In this document: positions 35,251 through 45,684 of the stretch, piece after piece
Numbering within the stretch: position 1 is the stretch's first letter
Layout: every line of letters begins with the position of its first letter
NCBI GenBank assembly: GCA_030015575.1
Contig: CM057338.1
Span: 776,501,864-776,565,863 of the forward strand
Origin: Agapanthus africanus
Taxonomy: Eukaryota > Streptophyta > Magnoliopsida > Asparagales > Amaryllidaceae
Reading direction: 5' to 3'
DNA: 64,000 bases
The notes under the pieces: generated by a model
What the model saw: only the letters and a program-made list of their open reading frames with translations
Database searches by the model: none
Told to the model about the DNA's origin: nothing
Made by a program: the position numbers and the translations under genes

Positions 35251-35510
35251 TGTTGGAGATAGTGCCCTCAGAGTCAATTATTGGATCACAGGCACGTGAT
35301 TGCAATGATTGAGGGAGGACCTATCCCGGTACGACAGTCTTACTCGAGATGATAGTTTGCTATCTGGTTCACCTTTATCATCGTGTACTGTTTCAGGTGA
35401 CCTTACAGGTCGCTATTACACGTTGATAGAGCCCCTAGGATTCTTGCTTGACCACCAGCAGTATGAGGGCGATCATATAAGTGGGAGCTGGTAGTCTTTA
35501 AGCACATCCT
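35251..35510 (+). repeat. 5' LTR of N3, part 1
   Basis: First 260 bases of the LTR, up to the N4 target duplication ATCCT (35506-35510). Contains the G-box at 35293-35298. Confidence 0.9.
35293..35298 (+). promoter_or_regulatory. G-box CACGTG in N-family U3
   Basis: Lies about 43 bases into the LTR. Also at 53379-53384 (N3 3' LTR), 45632-45637 (N4 5' LTR) and 26379-26384 (N2); changed in N1. CACGTG is a known plant binding site for bZIP and bHLH factors. Function here is inferred. Confidence 0.4.
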
Positions 35511-37730
35511 TATAAGTGCACGGCGGCGCCCCGGCCGTCAATCCGACGGCCAAACGCGGAAACGGTGATAAACTTTAATTTTGCGGACTTAGCAAACCGG
35601 CACCACCGCGCACTAAACCCCGGATCGTGCCATTAAACTAAATCTAGCTAACTATAAAGAGAAGGGGAAGAGATATACCGACAATCCAAGTCCTCCGGTC
35701 TTCTCGTCATGGTCCCGATCTCCTGCGGAAAATCCTGCCTCCTCCTCGTCGCCGGAAGTGCACCACATCGCCTACTTTGTTTACGGGCTCCCACCTCAAT
35801 GCCGAGGCAACTCGGGCATGAAGCCGGCTACTCGACGTGCCCAAGATTTGCTGTAGAATGTGTGAAGAACCATGTCTCACTTTTTGGGGATTGTGGAATT
35901 GCCATTGGTGGAGGAAAGGAGAACAACTTTTGGAAATGAGCTAGAGGACTTTTCTAGCAAACATGAGAAGCAAAAATACCACACCTCAAAAATGAGCCCC
36001 ATTCCATTTCCTTCCATAGGAATGGCCGGCCCCCCCTTCTCAAGTGTGATTGGAGAGAGAAAGAGAAAAGTCAAGGGGGTGGGTGGAAGCAATGATGAAA
36101 AGAGATGATGAGAGAACAAAACCCAACACTCCAAAAGCCAATCATAACCTACAATGGTCAAGCCATCATCATAAAGCTAGAAGTCAAAAGATGGGCTCCA
36201 TCATGAAACCATCATGATATAAATATTGCAAAGAACCCCCTCCACTAATGCCTATTTGCAACAATGCAAATAAACCCTCCTCCACCACACTTCGGCCAAT
36301 GAACGGAACAAAGGAAATTGGCCGAAACGGAAAGCAAACTGGCAACTCCAGAAAACTGATCCCGTAATAAATTACAGGAAAACCCCAATACTGTGCATAC
36401 ACACCCGCATCTGTATTTCGACCGAAATACAAATGCAATGAGACAAAATCTACACTGTACTATACTAGGATCCGGCTTAAACCAAAGCCGGCTAGTAATA
36501 TCTGTTCGATCCTGATCCGTGCAATACCGCACGTATCTGATCGAACCCTGCCATATAACCATACGGCCTATAGTACAAACTGTCCGATCCTGATCCGTGC
36601 AATACCGCACGTATCTGATCGGACCTTGCCATATCTCCATACGGCCTCTACAACCTTTCGCCCGAAAGATGAGTAACTGAATGTGGGGGACTCTAAAGAC
36701 TCATCAACACCTTGGTTGTGGATTTAACCACTAGCACGTCAGAGGTATAAGCCAATACGTAACGGGCTACCAAGTATTGACCAAAAGGGACGTCTGTGAG
36801 CGAACTCAGCCTGACAACCCTACTGAGCCTGTCAGTGACAATATCCGTGCAGTCCGGTCCATTCGTCTATGAGCATCGCATGGCGGGCCTAGGGGGTTGG
36901 TAAAATTCAGACCCCCAAAAGCTGTACAAGTCGTGTCGGATTGTAGCCCAGAACACCCTGAGATACTACTGGAATACCTACCAGTAAATCTCCTTGCCTT
37001 GGCCAAGGACTTCGTGTAATGGCTCTCCTAGACACAGCACGACCTCACCCCCAATACCGGGAGAGACGAACCCCTGAAGATACGCTCACTGCCTCCATGT
37101 GGCTCGGGAGTGTACCCAACTAAAACCTGTTTACACGACTCCTTTGAGCCGTGGTAGGATAGTAATCAAAGTACAGTGGGAACTCACACGAGACAAATGA
37201 CGATCCCCAGGTCGATGAACTAACCTGCACACATGTCACCAGGGAACTGCCATCAGACGTCTGGTATATGACCAACTAGCATGTTCCCGGCGAGTCCTGT
37301 CCGGTGTACTCATAACCCAATGAGCACCTGTATACATCTTAGGTGATCCAACTGACACCAGTGGCTTGTGAGACCGGCCACCGCCCCTCGTCGGGGTCTC
37401 GACTGTATACACTAGTCTACTATGGAGTATCGATGCCCTGTCTCGAAACTCACACGACTAGGGACCATTTAAGGATATGCTTATAGACCCCAGCTCCCAC
37501 TTATATGATCGCCCTCATACTGCTGGTGGTCAAGCAAGAATCCTAGGGGCTCTATCAACGTGCAATAGCGACTTGTCAGGTCACTTAAAGCAGTACACGA
37601 TGATAAAGGTAAACCAGATAGCATACTATCATCTCGAGTAAGACTGTCCTACCGGGATAGGTCCTCCCTCAATCACCGCAATCACGTGCCTGTGATCCAA
37701 TAATTGACTCTGAGGGCATTATCTCCAACA
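35511..37730 (-). repeat. 3' LTR of N4
   Basis: Same layout as the 5' LTR. Tandem hairpins at 36504-36546 (GTTCGATC/GATCGAAC) and 36582-36624 (GTCCGATC/GATCGGAC). Frames such as 35709-35939 recur in both LTRs only because the LTRs are duplicates. Confidence 0.92.
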
Positions 37731-37745
37731 ATCTCCCACTTGCAC
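37731..37745 (-). other. polypurine tract of N4
   Basis: Sense GTGCAAGTGGGAGAT, identical to that of P1, directly before the LTR. Confidence 0.85.
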
Positions 37746-40700
37746 TCAAGGCTAATTATTGCGATGTCGCATACTCACAGCCCGTGTGATACCGAACACC
37801 CAACTCCTCTACTAGTCAGTCTCACAAAGCTCGTTTGCGAAACTATTGCGTTCGAGGAATAGCCTCAGTGAGTGGATCCGCTTGGATGTTTCTTTCTATG
37901 TCTCTCTATATCTTAAGTTCGCGGAGAAAACCATCTCCCGAAAAGAGCAATACCTGTCTCAGAATATGTCTGGATGTCTGATGGGACCTAGCTCATAAAT
38001 GAACTCCAAATCCAAACTTCTTAGACTGTATCGTCAACTGAACTTAATCAGTATCCTGCGCGCCATGCCTCCCTCAGTATTGCCTTGGACCACCTGTCCA
38101 AAATACTGCCCCTCATCAGAAGGAAATCTATAACTCTGACAACCTCCTTGTCGTCCATGTCACCTTGGAAGCCTGGAATGATAACTGTCTCCTGAATGAG
38201 GCTGTCGTTATCATATCCCTAGAACATCCACTTATGTTCTAAAACTGCTTCCGACTGTTTCTCCAGGATTGGATTAATGTCAACTTATTGCATCTAGTGC
38301 AAGAACAACATCTGGTGTGGTACTTGATATCTCACGATTGACTCAATTGCCTGAGCAAGTGATCTGCCAATCATGCCCGTCCCTCTCCCCTTTAGTCTGT
38401 AAGACACCTTTGGAGAGGGTGACTCCATTACCTGCAGGTACACTACCGTGGCAGGAGTCGTCCATCCTAAATACTCTTAGAATGCTGTCAAGTACCCTGA
38501 TTGGGAAACCACCCAAATCTAGATCTAAAACCATAGATCTAGTAACCAGTATGTCTGATATAAAATCCATTTCCTTTGTGGAGAAACAACTGTGTGACGA
38601 CCAAAGTATAACCGATCGTAGTGTAGGAGTTTCTTTTCCTACTCTGTGTATATCATCCAAATACCAGGATATCACACCCTACTACCTTCTCAACAGATCC
38701 ATCCCCTATTCTGATGAAGTCAAACCCATGACTGTCACGTCAGAAACAGATGATCTATCTCCGCTACATCTGCTCTAGTCTATAAATAGACATAAGCAAC
38801 CTGTCCACCAATGCTTCCGCTGCTCCCACTGACTACGACAACCCTCTGGCAGAGTCATATAGACGTACACTTCTAAAACTAGTTTAGAACGACGCTATAC
38901 TCATCCTCCTGCCGGGTCTCATAGTCTGGAACAATAGCAATGGTAAGTGTGGGTAAACAAGAACTTGCCTGTCACCGTCCTTGAGGGTACCGTAGTACCT
39001 CTCGAGTGCCTGAAGTTACCCACCGCATCTGCGGAGTGGCCAATGGAATGTCAAACCGGATTGAATCTTTAGGTTCCTTATTAAATCTTCAGTAATCGTT
39101 TGTGGTTCTGGAATCACTTCCAGTTCTACCATACTCCCACTACTGTTTTCTGAAAAAATCCATTTTTAATAAAACTGTGGCGAGTCTAGAACAATATTGC
39201 TATCGTTCATCCAGATGGTAGAAAATCAACCCTCGTCATAGCCTGGGTCAACCCACAAACAGCCATTACAGAAACGTGCCTTGAGTTGTCCAGTGTCTGG
39301 TTTTAATCATAAGCCGGACAACTCCCCGTACCTTAACATCGTTAAGATATGAACTGTACTATATCCAATATATAACCAGAGGCACTGATTTAATTGAACC
39401 AGATTCAAATCATGCAACTGTCTCCAGTGCATGTCAACTAAATGGAAGGAGGCCGATCAGCGTTACTCAACTTAGGAATGCTTCCAATTATGAGTAACCT
39501 GAAAGAGTAGCAAGATCTCTTTATCATTACTATCAACTGAATACAATACACAAGTATCTACATCTTCGATCTCTTTGAAGAATGCCGATACTTGCTACAC
39601 CTGGTTCTCTACTCTATTCAAATACCTATAACTTCTCAAAATTCGGACCCTGTGTTTCCACGAAACACCTGTCTAAAAACTAGAGAAGTCATAAGTAAAC
39701 CGAATATAGTACGAGGACCAATCCCTCTGTCCTGATGGACCCTGGACAACATACAATACTCTGTACAAGTCCCTTGAGTCTGATAACTCATTCACTGTGT
39801 GTCGTAGGTTGAAAACTGTACTTATGGTTAAGAAGAATTACATCGCTGTTTAATGCTCCTTACCTAACCATCCACTGATATAGGTAAATGTCGTAGACAT
39901 AATTTCAGAAAGGTATATCTCACTCTATGAAAATAGACGTACAGATATATCAATTTGAAATTGGTGCATAACTGCGGATATTCAAAACCAAATATTTGCC
40001 GACCGGCAAACTACCCAGGTGACTTCCTCAAATATCACCGACTACAACGAATCCTGATATAATGAGGATGATCACCCAATTCCCAATAACTTACTCCCAC
40101 TCATCATCTGTAAAACCATACAGATGTGAGAATCATACCTGGTAAATACATACCCTGGAGCAAGTGTCTAATCGGGAAATCAGTTTTCCTTTAACTGTAC
40201 ACAGTGAAACTGAAACATTGAAATGTTTCGATGGGGTATCCTGGTATTCCTAGTAATGCCTCTTCCAGATTCACGACTGTAACCGTATAATTCTTTGCCA
40301 CCTCTCCAAATCCCTTCATATGTCTTTAGTCTTTACCTTCTGCACACCCCTTTAGGCCAAATGGTTTTCTTCCTTCCCCACCATTCGGCACCAGCCTATG
40401 GTTTGGAAGAAGACTATCCAATAAGCATAATGGGTGTACTGTCCCAATCCTAGGAACACTCGCAATGAGAGAGGGTGAAGATAAAAGACAACCGAATAAA
40501 CCTTATTCCTATTTCTCCTGAACCAGAATCCATCCCCGAACTGGAACAAGTTCATTTCGAGTTCGTATATAACCATACGATGGAGTATCCAATAAACTGT
40601 GGATCTTCGTAGTGATACGGAGTGTCATGGAGAAATACAAAGGTGATTTAGGATTGGCGAAGAGATACTTGGTTTGGTCGTGAATATCTGTTGCAATTTA

Positions 40701-41151
40701 TTTTGCCCTCTTACTAATCCCTTGCTTTGTCTTAACTTAATACCTTCTGCACACCATCGTTATGCTAATTGGTTTTCTTCATTCCCTACCGGTCGGCACC
40801 TGCCTATGGTTTGGAAGAAGACTATCCAATTTGCGTAATAGGTGTACTATCTCCTAGACCAAGGAGTACTCGCAACCTGAGAGAAGGTAAAAGGAAAAGA
40901 CAACTGAATAATCCTATCCGTTTCCTCCAGAACCTGAAACCATCCTCGAATAAATTCTTTCGAGTTCGTATCTAACCATACGATGGCTTTGTCCAATGGA
41001 AGTGGACGTTCGTAGTAATACGGGGTGTCCTGGAGAAAAGGGTAAAAGTAGGAGTGGCAATGAGGTTTGCAACTCTGACAATCCAAAAGCCAGTGTTAAA
41101 GAAGGTTTGGTTAATTTGGTCACTGAGTCATAGTCTTAGGGTCGGGTCAAT
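37746..41151 (-). pseudogene. decayed Ty1/copia pol of N4
   Basis: Aligns with P1 pol from the RNase H end (gaggaatagcct.agtgagtggatccgc, caggaatatgtctgga-like words near 37860-37980) through RT (38400-38950) and integrase (39270-39790) to the start region, where the ATG reads ATT (41149-41151). Frames are broken throughout; the 153-codon plus-strand frame 38317-38778 is antisense and meaningless. N3 shares the same broken state. Includes the N-specific tandem modules (about 40334-41040). Confidence 0.8.
40334..41040 (-). repeat. tandem pair of ~300-bp N-family modules (N4)
   Basis: Copies at about 40334-40640 and 40741-41040; see the N1 pair. Conserved words are cctatggtttggaagaagac and accatacgatgg. 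Confidence 0.7.
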
Positions 41152-41455
41152 GGTCGCTGCCAAAGAGAGAGAGAAAAGAAACACTCAGCGTGCACTCTAA
41201 CCTAGATCAGAATGGTCACAATTTATCTAATCTGGAATCCTCCCACTGTACCTCAAATTCTCCTCCAAACCTGAAAGAAGAATTAGTCGGGGTTACCCGA
41301 GGAGTAAACTAACTCATCAGTGGGAATCGGGATCCAACTCTCATCGCATGACAACGTGACGGAATCCGTTCACGTCATCACACTCCAGAAGGTATGCGCA
41401 TATCTGGCAAGTTTCAGTTCTTTTGAAACTCCCGATGTGATTTCTGCCCCATGCT

Positions 41456-41665
41456 CTTATGACCTTGACGAAGGCCAACAAATCATAAGTCACATGTCAA
41501 GTTCTACCCGTCATTCTCCAGGTTGATTTGAACCCACCCGCACAAGCCCTTGACGAAGGCCAACAAGGCTATACGACTGTCCCAAACCAACGCATCTATC
41601 TATGCTGCAGAAAGGCAACAAGCAGCTACCATACACTATGCCTTGACGAAGGCCAACAAACATAG
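41456..41665 (-). ncRNA. triple stem-loop array in N4 leader
   Basis: Stem-loops at 41456-41489 (cttatga/tcataag), 41545-41570 (agcc/ggct) and 41636-41665 (ctatg/catag). All loops carry sense GTTGGCCTTCGTCAAGG, which is specific to this element. Confidence 0.75.
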
Positions 41666-41802
41666 CATGAATACTACGTGCTACCCGTCTGAAACGACGG
41701 AGGGCTACGAATGGTTTCTGGCGAAAACCTTTAACGTAAAGAACTTGATATCGTTGAAGGAACTGATAGCTTTTTGAAAATATAGTGACGAAAACCGTTG
41801 CT

Positions 41803-41992
41803 AAAGAGGTCACTCCCGGTGAAGGGATCTCGGCTCTTTCCCCGTAGAATGGGGTGCAGGATATTCCAAATGAATACCACGGTGCAAAGCAAAAGTAATC
41901 GGCTATAGTGAAGTTAATGCCCAGACGTAAACTTTTTGTCCAAGGGGTCACTCCCGGTGAAGGGATCTCGGCCCTTGCCTCGTCGACTGAGG
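41803..41992 (-). ncRNA. twin leader hairpins of N4
   Basis: First unit aaagag/ctcttt (41803-41839) followed by cccc/gggg (41840-41854). Second unit aaggg/ccctt (41942-41976) followed by cctc/gagg (41978-41992). Both the outer stem and the follow-on stem show compensated exchanges. Confidence 0.7.
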
Positions 41993-43446
41993 AGCAGGAT
42001 ATTCTAACTGAATACCACGATGCATAACAAAAGTGAACGTCCTTGCTATAACAGCTTTTTAAAAAGTGTTCCAACAACATCAGAATAGGTTTGTTTAACT
42101 TGCATTGATCCGAATCAACGCAGCCCCATCAATTAATCACACCACAAAGAATGAAAATATACTGACGTACGTATATGCCATCCGCATTCGCCACTGGGTC
42201 CCGTCATCACCCGTTAGGTTAGCTAACTAACGGCAGAGCGGGGACTGGACTAGCGCGGATGTGAAACATATACAATATCTACTAATATATATACCAATAT
42301 ATTATATTCGCTCAAGGCGTGATAAGAAATGCAACATCACAGAAATGTACAGCATCACAGAACAATACAGATATCTGGGATCCCCGGGTTTCACAGTGCC
42401 ACTACTGAAACCCGACATTCCTCTGGTCGTGTGGATAGCCTGTGCAATGAAATCCTAGACCCCTACGGGCGCGGCAAGTCACCCGCCAAAACCTGAAGCG
42501 AGGCAGCCCCCTTCAGCTCCGTGAATGGACCACCCAGCACTCCACGGAATCCGGCAACTTGGGCACCCCTCCTGGGTCAACCTGTACCCCCTACGAGTGC
42601 GGCGAATAGCCCGCCAATCCCAGAGTGAAGCCCCCTCCGTCCCAATACCATGAGATGCGGGCTTGTTGCCTTCCAGAACCCGGCTATCCGTGCACTCCTC
42701 CGCGGGGTAATCCTAGTACAGAATGTAAAATATACATACACCGGGTACATCGACCGCAACCAGGTCGTGCCCCAAAAGAATAATACAATCAGGCAGTGAC
42801 GGCAGTCCACATGTCGGACGCTCGCCCCGCAAAATCAAATGTACATAATACAACAGCACAGTACTAGCATTGCATCCAGGCTATCCCCACGACCGATCCG
42901 CAACATCACAGCATAAACATAGAACATCAACGCGAAAGTCACGTTCGCAAATCCGTCTAACCGGGCTATAGCAGCTAGACAGGATTTACCGATCGAGTGA
43001 CATTCACGGTCGCAGATATAATGTAAATACTGTGAAAAATGTGTTTAAAATTTTCCGATTGACCAAAAATTAACAAGTGGGCCCCAAACCAATACTGCAG
43101 CACTCACAGAAATAATTGGCCCAATTTTAATATTCCAAAACCCCTAAAATTAACCCAGAAAGAAACTGTGGAAATTTGACAAGGCAAAGAAATCACATTG
43201 CGGCGGAAGCGCGGCGGAAAGGGGGTTTCCGCCGCGGATCAGCGCTCGGGATGTCGATTTGCTATGTCGAATTTTCACAGTATTCTTAGAATTTCCAGTA
43301 CATTAGTTTTCTTCAACCTGAAAAAATTTTCGAGCAAGAAAAAAAATCAACAGAAAACTGATGTGGGGAAAAATGTAGATTTTGGAATTTTGGTCGATCG
43401 GAAACGCAAAACACATCAAACGAAGCTAGACGAAGTTAATGGCGAG
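41993..43446 (-). other. non-coding 5' leader of N4
   Basis: Has the duplicated GC-rich module (about 42449-42715), the aaatcc.gtctaac hairpin and the long GC hairpin at 43211-43235. No Gag frame. Confidence 0.72.
43211..43235 (-). ncRNA. long GC-rich leader hairpin of N4
   Basis: Perfect 10-bp stem GCGGCGGAAA/TTTCCGCCGC with a five-G loop, about 210 nt from the primer site. Stem bases differ from N3 and N1, yet pairing is kept. Confidence 0.78.
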
Positions 43447-43458
43447 GCTCTGATACCA
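43447..43458 (-). other. primer-binding site (initiator Met tRNA), N4
   Basis: TGGTATCAGAGC on the minus strand, one base from the LTR. Confidence 0.93.
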
Positions 43459-43459
43459 C

Positions 43460-45679
43460 TGTAAGTGCACGGCGGCGCCCCGGCCGTCAATCCGACGGCC
43501 AAACGCGGAAACAGTGATAAACTTTAATTTTGCGGACTTAGCAAACCGGCACCACCGCGCACTAAACCCCGGATCGTGCCATTAAACTAAATCTAGCTAA
43601 CTATAAAGAGAAGGGGAAGAGATATACCGACGATCCAAGTCCTCCGGTCTTCTCGTCATGGTCCCGATCTCCTGCGGAAAATCCTGCCTCCTCCTCGTCG
43701 CCGGAAGTGCACCACATCGCCTACTTTGTTTACGGGCTCCCACCTCAATGCCGAGGCAACTCGGGCACGAAGCCGGCTACTCGACGTGCCCAAGATTTGC
43801 TGTAGAATGTGTGAAGAACCATGTCTCACTTTTTGGGGATTGTGGAATTGCCATTGGTGGAGGAAAGGAGAACAACTTTTGGAAATGAGCTAGAGGACTT
43901 TTCTAGCAAACATGAGAAGCAAAAATACCACACCTCAAAAATGAGCCCCATTCCATTTCCTTCCATAGGAATGGCCGGCCCCCCCTTCTCAAGTGTGATT
44001 GGAGAGAGAAAGAGAAAAGTCAAGGGGGTGGGTGGAAGCAATGATGAAAAGAGATGATGAGAGAACAAAACCCAACACTCCAAAAGCCAATCATAACCTA
44101 CAATGGTCAAGCCATCATCATAAAGCTAGAAGTCAAAAGATGGGCTCCATCATGAAACCATCATGATATAAATATTGCAAAGAACCCCCTCCACTAATGC
44201 CTATTTGCAACAATGCAAATAAACCCTCCTCCACCACACTTCGGCCAATGAACGGAACAAAGGAAATTGGCCGAAACGGAAAGCAAACTGGCAACTCCAG
44301 AAAACTGATCCCGTAATAAATTACAGGAAAACCCCAATACTGTGCATACACACCCGCATCTGTATTTCGACCGAAATACAAACGCAATGAGACAAAATCT
44401 ACACTGTACTATACTAGGATCCGGCTTAAACCAAAGCCGGCTAGTAATATCTGTTCGATCCTGATCCGTACAATACCGCACGTATCTGATCGAACCCTGC
44501 CATATAACCATACGGCCTATAGTACAAACTGTCCGATCCTGATCCGTGCAATACCGCACGTATCTGATCGGACCTTGCCATATCTCCATACGGCCTCTAC
44601 AACCTTTCGCCCGAAAGCTGAGTAACTGAATGTGGGGGACTCTAAAGACTCATCAACACCTTGGTTGTGGATTTAACCACTAGCACGTCAGAGGTATAAG
44701 CCAATACGTAACGGGCTACCAAGTATTGACCAAAAGGGACGTCTGTGAGCGAACTCAGCCTGACAACCCTACTGAGCCTGTCAGTGACAATATCCGTGCA
44801 GTCCGGTCCGTTCGTCTATGAGCATCGCATGGCGGGCCTAGGGGGTTGGTAAAAGTCAGACCCCCAAAAGCGGTACAAGTCGTGTCGGAGTGTAGCCCAG
44901 AACACCCTGAGATACTACTGGAATACCTACCAGTAAATCTCCTTGCCTTGGCCAAGGACTTCGTGTAATGGCTCTCCTAGACACAGCACGACCTCACCCC
45001 CAATACCAGGAGAGACGAACCCCTGAAGATACGCTCACTGCCTCCATGTGGCTCGGGACTGCACCCAACTAAAACCTGTTTGCACGACTCCTTTGAGCCG
45101 TGGTAGGGTAGTAATCAAAGTACAGTGGGAACTCACACGAGACAAATGACGATCCGCAGGTCGATGAACTAACCTGCACACATGTCACCAGGGAACTGCC
45201 ATCTGACGTCTGGTATATGACCAACTAGCATGTTCCCGGCGAGTCCTGTCCGGTGTACTCATAACCCAATGAGCACCTGTATACATCTTAGGTGATCCAA
45301 CTGACACCAGTGGCTTGTGAGACCGGCCACCGCCCCTCGTCGGGGTCTCGACTGTATACACTAGTCTACTATGGAGTATTGATGCCCTGTTTCGAAACTC
45401 ACACGACTAGGGACCATTTAAGGATATGCTTATAGACCCCAGCTCCCACTTATATGATCGCCCTCATACTGCTGGTGGTCAAGCAAGAATCCTAGGGGCT
45501 CTATCAACGTGCAATAGCGACTTGTCAGGTCACTTAAAGCAGTACACGATGATAAAGGTAAACCAGATAGCATACTATCATCTCGAGTAAGACTGTCCTA
45601 CCGGGATAGGTCCTCCCTCAATCACCGCAATCACGTGCCTGTGATCCAATAATTGACTCTGAGGGCATTATCTCCAACA
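43460..45679 (-). repeat. 5' LTR of N4
   Basis: 2,220 bp. Near its 3' end is the hairpin GGCCGTC/GACGGCC (43482-43500). Tandem covarying hairpins lie at 44453-44495 and 44531-44573. Confidence 0.92.
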
Positions 45680-45684
45680 ATCCT

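Larger units (their letters stand above)
35511..45679 (-). mobile_element. N4: decayed-pol copia element nested in N3
   Basis: 10,169 bp in minus orientation, flanked by ATCCT (35506-35510 and 45680-45684). 5' LTR 43460-45679, primer site 43447-43458, leader, pol remnant, polypurine tract 37731-37745 and 3' LTR 35511-37730. Both LTRs are 2,220 bp and differ at about 20 sites by eye. The outer base of the left end is changed (TATAAG for TGTAAG). It is the innermost element of the nest. Confidence 0.93.

Noticed and set aside
38317..38778. 153-codon frame in N4
   Set aside because: Antisense to the decayed pol; reads are chance openings.
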